A stretch of 64,000 nt of DNA from Ramularia collo-cygni (Eukaryota > Ascomycota > Dothideomycetes > Mycosphaerellales > Mycosphaerellaceae): assembly GCF_900074925.1 (NCBI RefSeq), contig NW_019716255.1:186001-250000 (forward strand), in the 5' to 3' direction. The notes under the pieces are model-generated. The model ran no database searches, was not told the origin of the DNA, and saw nothing but the letters and a program-made list of their open reading frames with translations. The translations under genes and the position numbers were made by a program. Within the stretch, counting starts at the first letter, position 1. Every line of letters starts with the position of its first letter. This document shows positions 41,680 through 51,899 of this stretch, one piece after another.

Positions 41680-42940
41680 CTATGCACCAACCTGGACAGA
41701 GTTAATGGCGTATTGCCCAGCCTTGGGGTTATACGGTAACTGTACCGCAGGAATCGGCGCCGGAACCTCTGCCACCGAGGACGGCTCGACATAATTCTTG
41801 AAGCCGTTGACCTTTAGTCTGAGCTTTCGGCTCTCGGCATATACAACCCTTCGCATGCGGTTGGTGCTGCCGAGTGGCTGATGTTCCTTCAGACCGTGCC
41901 ACGAGTTGCAGGTGATTCTATCATCCCACCACACGCGGAATTCTGGCAGCCAGGAGTCCTGGGGATCAAACTCCAGGTGGGCTACCTGTTCGAAAGGATA
42001 CTTCTTCTCATCCCACAGCACTCCAATGTCATCTACGGGCTGCTCGTCCAGGTTCTGGAGCAATTGAGCGCAGAATGAATAGGTCACTTTGTGGTTCAGA
42101 TGGAAGTTGCGGGCGTGCTGGGAGAGAATGTTGATCGGGTCATCGTCCTTGATGAGCTCACTCTCCAGCTTCTTCTGCTCCTCTCCCAGTGGGAAGACAC
42201 CAAACTTGGCAACGTAATCACCGAAACGATAGGCACTCTGAGAGTATTCTGGCATGGCAACCACTGTTCTCGGTCAGTTGTGTACTACGTTAACATCAAC
42301 ATTGAGGGTCGAACTTACAATGCTGCTTGGGAAGCTGCGCTGGCATGCATGCAACATCGGCATCTGGACGCTCAGAACACTCCTTCCCAAATGTTGGAAG
42401 ATCATTCCAGTTGCGTTCCAACGAGTCGGCAATCTCATGTGTGTCTTTTGGGGTGCGCAGCTCGAGCACTGGGTAGTTATTGAAGGTCCAATCTTGTGTC
42501 CCCTTGTCCTCTCCCCAGATCTTCTCACCCTGGACCCCAAAGATCTTCATACCGATTCCTCGAGGAGCTGGAACGTTGTCGGGTACCAGCTTAGGCGTCA
42601 AGCTGGAGTAGCGCATAATCACGTCGTATGAGCCTGGTTTGGCGAACATTCCTTGTCGGAGATGATCAGGGAGATTCTCATGAACAACGAACTTGCCCAG
42701 AACGCAACCCTATTTATTCAGACTTTGTCAGTCCAGCAATTTCGCGATTGATAGGTTTTTACCACTCGAGCTCACCTGTGTCTTCAAATGTGTCCCGCGA
42801 AGGCAGTGGTGGTGCTCGTTGAAGTTCATCATCTGGAATCTGTTGAACTGATCCGACACGGCCTGAATCTTCTCTTTCTCCCCGGCTTGCTCTACCTCCA
42901 CACCCTGAGCGTCCCATTTGATGTACTTTGAATCCGCCAT
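41680..42940 (-). CDS. Catalase-like heme protein
   Basis: Three exons (42776-42940, 42319-42709, 41680-42263) encode 379 residues with a catalase fold in the short form lacking the long N-terminal arm and the flavodoxin-like tail. The heme-pocket His is probably His51 in RGTHLKTQG, which takes the place of the R-x-FHAKG motif of true catalases. Family blocks follow: VIMRYSSLTPKLVPD, APRGIGMKIFGV, DWTFNNYPVLELR with an Asn in the usual distal position, FEQVAHLEFDP and LKEHQPLGSTNRMRRVVY. Catalase-like proteins of this group may act as peroxidases or other heme oxidases; the Tyr heme ligand region differs from classic catalases. All splice sites are GT-AG. The gene is convergent with the zinc-cluster gene, 124 bases apart. 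Confidence 0.85.
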
Positions 42941-43829
42941 GTTGAAGAGTGTTGTTATTTTCCAAGTGTGATTCTTTGAAACAAACACGATCTGGAAGAA
43001 CTCAACAACAAATGAATCGAGAGGAACGGCGGATCAGAAGCTATACTCCCTACATCCTGCTAAACGGTTGTAGAAGCATGACAACTCCATCATTATTAGG
43101 TATCCCTAAAAGCTCCATCTTGCCGAAAAGCCTAGTCCAGAGCGCTCTTTTTAGCAAGTCGATCTGTTTCTCAACTCTCAACCCGGTGGCTGGATTTCTG
43201 GAGGCGTTTGCGGGGTTCATTGCGGGGCATGAGGTGGGCAAACAAACGTACCAGAATTCCCACTACAAACACAATACAGTTGTCTCTATTGGTTGACTTT
43301 TAAGGCGTTCCTGGAGAGTGCTAGTAAGATGATTTGGAAGAGCTCTCTCTCGATGCGCACGGATTCATCTACTTTCCGTTCTCCGCGACGATCTTCATCG
43401 GTCAGATGTTGTGATGTTTTTAGATTGTTGTCGTCATGATATGTTCCATGTGAACTAATGACTATGTACTGATGAAATAAATCGTGGATTTGTGCGGGTT
43501 CGACTGTTTGATGGATTAATCACTGGACGTGAGAAGTAGATGGCGGCTAACAGCAAGCAAACGTGTCTCGAGTCGGGTTGATTTCCAAGTTTTGCTGGAA
43601 TGTAGGATTCCACTAGGACGTCGAACTCCCAGGATTATGCTCAGATCTTGGATCNATTGACACAGTACAGTTGATAGGAGTAGTCAAGATCAAGCATACA
43701 ATTTGCCACGCAAGACGCAATACATATCGCTCGCTTCTCAGTGGGAGCCAAGGATATGGGAAACAGATAGTTGATCAAGATGTATTGTATCGGTACCTGG
43801 CATTGATATCATTCCCCTGCAAGTAATAA
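42941..43829. other. Intergenic, no supported gene
   Basis: These 889 bases contain overlapping open frames on both strands at 43050-43296 that I cannot assign. A single N is at about 43655. Confidence 0.45.
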
Positions 43830-45717
43830 TCACCCAAAGTCCTGTCTCCCCCTATTCCGCAATCGCTCACCCCAAGTATAAAACGCAAAAGGTATAGGAA
43901 TCAAAGCCAAAGCAATAAAAGCAATCAAACTATTGCCCCAGCCAAGACCCAGTGCANCATACATGCTCAGTCCAGCCAGGGGTAAGAGCCCACCGACTAA
44001 GGAACGGAGAACCGTGTTTGCGGCCACTGCTGAGGCTGCGTATTTTGAGTATGCGTCGACGAGGTATCTAGATGATGGGTGGGTCAGGTCAGTAAATTTT
44101 ACCATCATCATCGTGGACGGGCGTTGGGGATTGTTGACTGACTGCTGGATACAAATCAGAGCGGCGAGGATGCCGATTCCGAATAGCAGTGTGCCGAATA
44201 ATGGAATGGCCCATTGATAGTGATACTGAGCCGTCCATCCATATATGAAGAGACCTATTGGGCATAGCCACCTGCGGAGTGGAACGTCAGCAATGATCAA
44301 GAAACGAGGCAGAAGAAGACCTGGAGCGTAAGAGTATANTGCCCATCTCCCACTCTTTGAAAACTTACGCGGTCCACATCAAGGGAATGAGCCTATACTC
44401 CGGCTTCAACCCGCCTCCGTGCTTCGCTGCTTGACTCTTCAACACCCGATCACTCATCCCTCCAATGAGAATCAACCCAAGAAACATGCCGATTCCCGAG
44501 CCAAGATACACCAGCCCGACGTTCGAAGAGGAGAAGTCGTAGTCTGTCGTAAAGACAAATGTGAATGTTGTGTAGAGGAGATATAGAATCCCATACACAA
44601 AAGCCGCATACACTGCCGTAAGACTCACAATAGGCGAGAATATAAACATCTTAAACGGCCGGACCAGGGCACGAGTTATGTGCTCTTTGTGGGATAGACC
44701 AGAGTCTAAAGCGCTTCGGAGTTGCTGATTACCCGTCTCCTTTTGTAGCCGCTGCGTTTTGCGAGCAAGGAGGATTGGAGCGTATGTTTCTCGACAGAAA
44801 ATCACATGTCCGATTGTGCAGACCCCATATGCTATCGCAATCACCCAGAAGGTCCATCTACGACCGGGGCTGTCAGCACTCTTCAAAAGTTCAAATATTT
44901 GGCTCTTCGCGCTTACCTCCAGCCTGACGCGGCGGACAAATATGCTCCGGCAATGGGGCCCACCACGGGTCCGAGCAAAGGCCCCATCGAGTACAAAGAC
45001 ATGGCCAGACCCCTCTCCGCTTGAGGAATCAAGTCTGAAATCGATGCTGCTCCTAGTGTGATGGGACATACGCCAAAGCTTCCTACACAGAGAAGATTTT
45101 TGTATCAGAATCCGTGCGATGGTCCACTGCCTTCCGTTACATACCTGCGAAGAACCGGAAAACGATCAACTGCTCAATACTGCTGGCCACTGCACACGCC
45201 ACGGTAAAAATAAGGTACATCACATTGCAGACAATATACACTGGCTGGCGGCCGTAAATTTCGCTCGCAGGACTGATGAGAAGGGGTCCTATCGCGAAGC
45301 CGAGAATGTAAATCTATGGTCTTATCAGCGAGAGCGTGCTCGATATGTGCCGTCTGATACTGTGCTTACAGAAACCACAAGTTCAGGTATAGCAGACGCG
45401 GTGCTGTTGAAATCCGAAAGTACATCTGGAACACCCGGTGCAAACATACTCGAAGCAAGAGGTGTGAGAAACGTGAGGAGAATAATCATCAATGTATTGA
45501 TGACCTTCGCCTTTCCGGTCCAATTCATGGGATTCTTCGGATCTTGATCGCCATCCCAGTTAACAATATTGGGATCCGACACACTCTCCTCCTCCTCCTT
45601 GCTACCCTGCCGGTCAGTCGTTGATGTTGCATCGACATCAGCTCGGTCTTTCTCCACAAACTGGCCTTCGATATCCCCGGCATCACTCCCGGCGAAAGAC
45701 ATCTTTTCATCAACCAT
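43830..45717 (-). CDS. MFS transporter, drug:H+ antiporter type
   Basis: Six exons (45370-45717, 45145-45313, 44917-45082, 44369-44857, 44143-44271, 43830-44067) encode 512 residues of a 12-helix major facilitator. The cytosolic N-terminus is acidic and leads to DPKNPMNW, the usual start of the fungal DHA1 group. The loop between helices 2 and 3 has the motif GPLLISPASEIYGRQPVY, helix 4 ends with FRFFAG, and helix 5 carries the antiporter motif C region GPLLGPVVGPIAGAYL. A central loop precedes FKMFIFSPIVSLTAVYAAF. The last helices include YLVDAYSKYAASAVAANTVLRS. Five introns are all GT-AG; the intron 5 donor GTCAGT is weak. Substrates of this group include toxins, fungicides and polyamines and cannot be inferred here. 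Confidence 0.9.
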
Positions 45718-46287
45718 GATTGGCTGTGTGTGATTCTCTTGACGGTTGAGATGATGAGATCTTGAGAACAAGGGAAAAAAGAGGTAGGATCGAGCTCAAG
45801 GATGGGTAAGAGAAATGTCCGCGTGCAGTAGTGTCGCCTTTGGGACTTCAGCCGCTCGGCCAATCAAGGTGCCTTTCCGAGCGACATGATAGTGCATGAA
45901 GAGATATGCAAGTCAGCTCACCCCCGCTGGCACATGCCTTTAGGGGATGGTGTACGAGATATGCGTGACACGGATCTCCAGGTGGGCACTGAGTTGGACT
46001 TTGTTAGGAGGTGCAGTTTAGTGGCGCTTTAATCCTTCTCGGAGTGGTCCTTACCGAGGCTGCACAAACGGTTTGCATAATACGGCGCAAGAACCACACA
46101 TGGCGTTCTACCTCCTATGTTGAACTGCGATACGAGTATGGGCCCGTCCGAGTATCTACCAGTGCTCTGTTATCAGCGGCATCTTTTAATCGAGACATAC
46201 GAGTCTGCCGGTCAATAGTTTGTACTGTAATCCGTTCAAGGCTATGCTATCCATTCTCCCTTGCCAATCATTACATTGCACCTGCCC
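45718..46287. other. Intergenic, no supported gene
   Basis: These 570 bases hold the MFS promoter and the 3' flank of the next minus-strand gene. Nothing else stands out. Confidence 0.5.
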
Positions 46288-47038
46288 CTATGCTTTGACA
46301 GGTCGTGGTCGACTAGCTGCTGATATCTTTACTTTCCCGTCTGCAGTTCTCTCACTCTGCGATGTTGAGATGCTCGGCCGCTTCGAATTGTCGAAGCGCT
46401 TTTTGTTGGCAGTGGTAGCTGTCGGTTTCGGCGGTCTTGCTCTGCTTGCTGGCGATGGTCTGACCCTCCCATCTATAGTTCGCGCGCTTTGTGATGTCGA
46501 AACCGGAGGTCTTGTTGGATATGCCTTGGCGGTGGGCTCCGGTGGACTTGGCTTCTTGCTGGGAAGATTTCGAGCGATCCTAGGAGGAGGTGGTCTAGCA
46601 GGATATGACGAGGTGGAGGATGACACAGGCTTTTGCAACGCGTTCGCTCTAGTCGATGGCAAAGGTCTAGTTGTCCCGGGGGTTGCAGATAAGGCTCTCG
46701 ATGCGCTTGCACTCGTTCCTTTCACTGCCGTCTTCTTTTGCGATCCGCCGCTCACCGGCCCGTCGGCAGCCATCGAATTTTGAACTTGCTGGCCATAATT
46801 GTTGATGTAACCTCCAACGCTTCCTATAGCTCCTGCGATACCTACAGTCAGAATAGGTCAGTGAGCGAGTTTGCACGTGAGACACACCATTCGCACTTTG
46901 GCCTACTGCACGACCCGAGTTTTCGAGCAATGTACCAACTCCTCCAACAGCATTTCCGGCTAGAGTACCGCCGGCTTCAATGCCAGTTTTTGCGAAGCCT
47001 GCGACCTTGTCGGTCACCCAATTCGAGACAAAGTCCAT
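46288..47038 (-). CDS. Unknown protein with Gly-rich N-terminus and duplicated basic tail
   Basis: Two exons, 46888-47038 and 46288-46841, encode 234 residues; the intron is GTGTGT..CTGTAG and joins QSANG to IAGAIGSVGG. Residues 1-75 are Gly/Ala/Val-rich and amphipathic (FVSNWVTDKVAGFAKTGIEA, then alternating G-A-V-G) and could associate with membranes. Residues 85-234 are basic, rich in Pro, Ser, Arg and Lys, and likely disordered. The tail contains two related ~28-residue units: STSQSARTIDGRV and STSQSERTADGKV, each followed by a SPASRARP or SAASRPRP end. I do not recognise the family. The gene is followed upstream by another minus-strand gene whose product also ends in a basic Ser/Ala/Lys tail. 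Confidence 0.65.
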
Positions 47039-47535
47039 GCTGATGTCTCTTTAGCTGACAATTTTGGAATCGTGTCGAGTGGTTTTACGGTGATGAGTGT
47101 AAGCTGCAGGTGAATCTCGACAATGACGACAATACGGCTGGGACCCGGCAGGCTGATCCGGAGGTTGAATCCTGATCTTCACAGCTTCATCGAACCGTCG
47201 GAACTTCCTGCTTGAGTGTGTGGAGCCTGACTGCATTCTTGAAAGCCAGTGACGTTGTTGTGTAACGTGAATGAGATCGTAAACCTGGCAGAGCGCCAAG
47301 TGTGCATGATGGTCAGCCACACTTTGCCACAATATCCCTGTCCGGTCGCTTAGAGGCGAACAAGCGAATGTGTCCTAGAGTGATTGCCCCAGGTTATGGT
47401 ATAGTGGGTGAGATGTTGGACTTGCTGTGTGCTCCGCTGGGGGGATAAATGACTCGAGAGTCCGTCCGTAGAAAGTAGCCAAATTACAGCTAAAGACGCA
47501 TTCTTGTCCCCCATGAAGCAGAGTCATGACGAGTG
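47039..47535. other. Intergenic, no supported gene
   Basis: These 497 bases separate two minus-strand genes. No feature is recognised. Confidence 0.5.
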
Positions 47536-49572
47536 TCACAGACCGACTGTGACTCGCTTTCCATTCACGTACTTCTGCGTACCAATAGGTTTCGAGCCCT
47601 TGGGAATGGTCTGAAGTTTTGCCTGGGAAGGCACAGCAGCAGCCTTTGCCTTTGCAGACACAACAGCCCCGCGAGGTTGCGTGATGGATCTTGTATTCAC
47701 AGTTCCATCCACAGACGCTGCCTTTTTCGGCAGGCTTTGAATAGGTATTCCCTTGACCGAAGATGCCTTCACAGAGGATGCTTTTGCAACGAATCTTGGC
47801 ACGCTGGTCGCCGGCTTGATGCTAGTCTTGCTGGCCGTCGATGCTGATTGACCTGGGAGGGCAGTTCCAGTTCTTCGTGTACGATCAGCTGCTAGGTCTC
47901 TTACTTTTGACCNAACAGCATGAAGGGAAACGGTCGTTAGAGGCCTTGTAATCATGGTACTCAAATTCGCCAGCGGTGCCTCCTTCTTCACGACCTTCGC
48001 TGGACTTGAAGTGCTCCTGGGGCCTGATGCGGACGTCTTCGACATTGCTTCCAAAGTCTTTACGGCAGCAGTTGTAAGATCTCTCTGCGTCTCACTCGAG
48101 ATCGACTTATCTGCGCCAGGCGCCTTAGCAGCCTTCTTGACAACGCGAGCATTGCCCGACTTGTGCAGGACTTGCTTCATCTGAGCTTGCGTCTGGGGAT
48201 TGGCTTTCAGTAGCTGATCCATCAACGAGCTCGGTAATGGGTTCTGCTTATGTGCCGCCAAAAGAGCATGTCGAATGGCATCCTGGCTCGCGGGCATCTT
48301 TGGCGCCTGACCCATCAACAGTGAACCAAATTGCTNCGATTGAGCGACCTTGAGCATCATTTCATCAAAGTTGACAGGGTCGGCCATGTCCACGCTAGAG
48401 AGTGCGCCAGCCGCCGTCGTGACTGGGCCAAAGATGCTGAGAAACTCATCCCAACCGCCACCCTTCACAGATGTAGATATCGCCTTTGCGTGGCTCGGCT
48501 TGGCCTTGCCCTCAACAGCCAGAAGTGCCTTGGTCGGCTCTTTGGATGGGAAGTTACCAAATTTGTAATAGTACTCCAGCAGGTAATCCTTTTCTCTCCA
48601 ACGATTGACAAGCCATCGACTGAATTGTTCATCATCATCGTATGGGATGTCTGAGATTTTGTAGCGTCGCCAGTACATATTGACTGACTTTGGTGGTCTG
48701 CCTTCGAACAAAGATGACTTCAATGTAAACACATCCTGTCCATACATGCCCTTCGGGACTCCCTCGTAGGCAATGGTGCAATCGTAGAGCCAATTCGTCG
48801 ACGGGCGCAGCTCCTGTAGACAGAACTGCAGCCCCGTGCTCCGCGGGAGTAGCTGATGCTTCATATCTGGAATTCCAGTCTTCTGAGCCCATTTCGCTGA
48901 CTTTTCCCTAGTGCTCTCGGAAAGATTGGTGCCTTCGGGGAATATCAGTAGCCACATTGGGTCCGCTGGATCTTTCATAGGATCGAGATGCTTCTTAAAC
49001 TTGTATCGATCTTGCTCCCAGTTCCTGCTCAAGAATATGAAGTTGTAGTACTGCATGCCCCAGCCTATGATTGGCACCTGTTTGAGGCTTTCCTTCAGAA
49101 TGATGTAAATATGGCCGTGCGTCTTGTTGGTGTACGCTATCCACCAGAGATACAGCCAGTCCGTGTAGAGCTGATGGTTTCCCATCATGATGAGCCTGTG
49201 TGGGAAGTTGCATTTCAATGTTCCGTCCTTCATTTGAAAGAGTTGGTCTTTCATGCTTTCATCACCGCTCACTCGAACTACTGTTGGTGCCCACCATTGA
49301 GTGATAGTGGTCATGAGAACTGCGAATGATTCCTTGGTCCATGCCATGTAGGCATCGTAGAATTTGATATCCACATACTTGAGAGGTGCTCCGATGAATT
49401 GAGAGGCTGAAATGGCCATGACACCGGACAAAAATGTCGAGGCCGCCGAAAAGGCTCGCTCGGCCTGTCCCATACCTCCATGGCGGATTGGATTAGGATT
49501 CTCCAGCCCAGTGTGGAAGCTTGCACCCGCTTGAGAGACTCGTTTGTTGGTTGGGGTCCCGTTCAGCNCCAT
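47536..49572 (-). CDS. PlsC-type acyltransferase with long C-terminal extension
   Basis: The intronless gene encodes 678 residues. An N-terminal hydrophobic segment (AASTFLSGVMAISASQFI) is followed by the PlsC acyltransferase domain with the catalytic NHQLYTDW at 132-139 (His133, Asp138) and the acceptor-binding FPEGTN at 211-216. This is the lysophosphatidic acid/lysophosphatidylinositol acyltransferase family (yeast Cst26 or animal LCLAT-like), which reacylates lysophospholipids in the ER. The domain ends near residue 385. The remaining ~290 residues are unusual for the family: a helical stretch (DEMMLKVAQS, IRHALLAAHKQNP, QTQAQMKQVLHK) and then a basic Ser/Ala/Lys/Thr-rich tail. The second codon contains an N (49567), and Ns at 47913 and 48337 affect single residues. 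Confidence 0.85.
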   Translation of the reverse strand: MXLNGTPTNKRVSQAGASFHTGLENPNPIRHGGMGQAERAFSAASTFLSGVMAISASQFIGAPLKYVDIKFYDAYMAWTKESFAVLMTTITQWWAPTVVRVSGDESMKDQLFQMKDGTLKCNFPHRLIMMGNHQLYTDWLYLWWIAYTNKTHGHIYIILKESLKQVPIIGWGMQYYNFIFLSRNWEQDRYKFKKHLDPMKDPADPMWLLIFPEGTNLSESTREKSAKWAQKTGIPDMKHQLLPRSTGLQFCLQELRPSTNWLYDCTIAYEGVPKGMYGQDVFTLKSSLFEGRPPKSVNMYWRRYKISDIPYDDDEQFSRWLVNRWREKDYLLEYYYKFGNFPSKEPTKALLAVEGKAKPSHAKAISTSVKGGGWDEFLSIFGPVTTAAGALSSVDMADPVNFDEMMLKVAQSXQFGSLLMGQAPKMPASQDAIRHALLAAHKQNPLPSSLMDQLLKANPQTQAQMKQVLHKSGNARVVKKAAKAPGADKSISSETQRDLTTAAVKTLEAMSKTSASGPRSTSSPAKVVKKEAPLANLSTMITRPLTTVSLHAVXSKVRDLAADRTRRTGTALPGQSASTASKTSIKPATSVPRFVAKASSVKASSVKGIPIQSLPKKAASVDGTVNTRSITQPRGAVVSAKAKAAAVPSQAKLQTIPKGSKPIGTQKYVNGKRVTVGL

Positions 49573-50008
49573 ATTCGCGACGTATAATTAACAATCGCGG
49601 ATCGTAACAAGACCACGTCAACCCAGGAACCTAGTGCAGTCGTTTCCTCCGAGATGGTCTGTTGTACAGATGAACTGCCACAGCATCGAGCGCCACTTTC
49701 TCTGCAGCCGATGTGGATTCATGCGGCTCGGTACCACGAATGTCAGCCAGCCACAGATTGATTGGCATGTGAGCAGAGTGAGATTATCCCTGCAACTCGG
49801 AGTGTAGTCAGGATTTCGCCTGCGTTCCACTGTGACGTACTTGTCCGTCAATTCGCGTTTGCCAGCCTCTAGAAACCTGTGTAGNAAGATACTAGCAGTA
49901 CCTGGTCGGACACATCAGGTTCGCACAGAGGCCCTTTATACACTCGGTGCATTGCAGGACGTTTCTCACCAACAAGATCAACTTACAACCCATCGAAAAG
50001 ATTAAACC
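49573..50008. promoter_or_regulatory. Divergent promoter, acyltransferase / unknown gene
   Basis: These 436 bases lie between two divergent ATG codons. A single N is at 49885. I see no clear TATA box. Confidence 0.4.
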
Positions 50009-50655
50009 ATGGCAGCGGCAACTCAAGGAGCACCCCACATGAACGGCGTTNCGAGAAAGCCATCAGCACCCGTCAAGAAGCCATACGTGCCAGCCAAGAA
50101 AGCACCCAACGGCGTCGCGAGGCCATCTTCGTACGCGCAAAAAGCAGCCACGCCTGTCCAAAACAAGGCGGCATCAATCGCAGGAGACAACGCGTCAGGC
50201 GGAGGTGTGACATCTGCATACGCCATTATGGCGTCAAGAATCGCGAACCGGGTGGCAGAGATGGCAGAGAGCATCACGTTTGTGGAGAGGTGAGTAGTGT
50301 GGAATGAGCCATGAACAGAGTTTCCGAAGATTACGCTGACCTTTCGCCAAGACCTCAACCTCAACATCAGCAGCCAGCGTCGCCTGCCCCAGTGGAGGAG
50401 AAGAAGAAGCCTCGAAAGCTGGAGATGCGCCTGAACCAGTCGTCGGCTGACTCCATTGCCTTCTCCGCTCCGTTCCTAGACAACACGCTCCAGAAGATGC
50501 TTCAGCTCCAGAATCGCATGCTGAAGACGACTGCCGAGCTATCAAAGGCCGATGGAGTGACGGATGCCCTGGTCAAGGAGCACGCATCGCAGAGCGCAGA
50601 GCTGAGCAGGATCATCGCACTCATCTGCGCAGAGAAGGCGCGGCAAGGGGCATGA
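50009..50655 (+). CDS. Small unknown protein with C-terminal coiled coil
   Basis: Two exons, 50009-50289 and 50352-50655, encode 194 residues. The intron is GTGAGT..CCAAG and the junction reads SITFVER-PQPQHQ. The N-terminal half is basic and rich in Ala, Pro and Lys (KKPYVPAKKAPNGVA). A short helix IMASRIANRVAEMAESI precedes the splice. The C-terminal third is a predicted coiled coil: DNTLQKMLQLQNRMLKTTAE and HASQSAELSRIIALICAE. I do not recognise the family and cannot give a function. The continuous frame across a well-formed intron and the ATG context (AACCATGGC) support a real gene. Confidence 0.65.
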
Positions 50656-51011
50656 GGTGGGTGGGTTAGCAGGAACTTGGAATTTTGAGTGATTTATGTA
50701 TAACGGATGGTCAAGCGTTGATCGGAAACAGTACCTTCGGCGGCATGATGTGATGAACGTATTAGCGCAGGCTTCGTAGCAGGAAAATCGAGCAGATTCT
50801 GCCAGTCTGCTGCAATCTTCAGTCTTTCCAGCGTTACTCGGCTTGCCATCACCTAGCCTTCGGTGTCCACCACGGAGTCCGACACATGTCTTGGAATTGC
50901 AATAGGGAGTATATTCCATTCTCCTCGCGGCATAATAGCGCTGCGTTTAGTTCGTCTTTGTAGCGTATGGCATCATTGTTCTTACCGCCACTCCGCTGTG
51001 CCAAATCTCAA
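50656..51011. other. Convergent 3' region
   Basis: Nothing recognisable lies in these 356 bases between two convergent genes. Confidence 0.5.
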
Positions 51012-51649
51012 TCATAACAGTCCAGCGCGCTCCAACCTTCTCAACACTCTCGCATCTCTCTCCTGCCTCTCATACATGACCTCGCGTTGCAACGAATCCA
51101 GACCTGCATATAGCGTCGGGGGTTGCTCGTCGTCGCTGTACGAATCTCGTTGGTGAAGTGTCGGCCACTCCAGGCGCGCTTGCGGTCCCTCCTCCTCACC
51201 CAAATCCGTGTCCACCTCCTCGGCCTGTCGTCGTTCCATCTCAATCCAGTCTTCCATGCGCTGACTGTTGCGACGTCTTCTTCTCAGCTCGCGCTGCGCC
51301 NCCGCGGCGTGAGAGAAGTCGAGCTGCATATCATCATATTAGATTGGCATTCTCGAGAGGTGGAATCGTCCCAACTCACGTTGAGGTGACCGTCAAGATA
51401 GCCATGGCACATCAGCAGGAGTAGAGTGCAGGCGCTGGCGACGCAGTAGACGATGACGAGCCAGGCCGCCGGGTTCGTCCAGTTGGCCATGTACCATGCC
51501 CCGTTCTCCATGCTGGAGTCTAGGGTGGTGGTGGTGCAGTTCGTCTCTGCTGGGTTTCCGAGATCNGATTGTCCACTGCCGCAAGTCGGTACCGCGCGGG
51601 CGGTCGCAGTGATGTTGGCGTAAATGTCAGAGACCAGATTGGCGACCAT
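51012..51649 (-). CDS. Unknown single-pass membrane protein
   Basis: Two exons, 51380-51649 and 51012-51323, encode 193 residues. The intron runs from GTGAGT to ATGCAG. Residues 1-55 contain several Asn-X-Ser/Thr sequons (NITA, NCTT, NWTN) and Cys residues, so they probably face the lumen or outside. One strong membrane segment, AAWLVIVYCVASACTLLLLM, covers about residues 62-81. The C-terminal ~105 residues are highly charged with an Arg-rich stretch (RELRRRRRN) right after the splice and should be cytosolic. No family is recognised. Upstream in-frame Met codons exist as far as 51772, which would add a hydrophobic segment, so the start is uncertain. Ns at 51301 and 51566 each affect one residue. 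Confidence 0.6.
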
Positions 51650-51899
51650 AGCAGCGATTACGTGCTCTTGTAATGACAGTGAACAAAGCGGTTGAAGACT
51701 GGTGAATGGTCGTTGATGATTTGAACACAGAAAGACTAGTTGCAGAAGGAACATGATAAACCAAACATGCAAGAACGAGTGAATGGGAAAACCTTAATCT
51801 GACCTACCATTGTTCTTCATGGTTGTGAAGCCAAGGAAAAGTTGACCGACTAAGTCGATGTTCGTTCCTCATTACTTCGCCCTCTCAATAGCTGTAGCT

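Noticed and set aside
43050..43296. Overlapping frames on both strands upstream of the catalase-like gene
   Set aside because: Neither could be linked to a domain or to neighbouring exons of the catalase-like or MFS genes.
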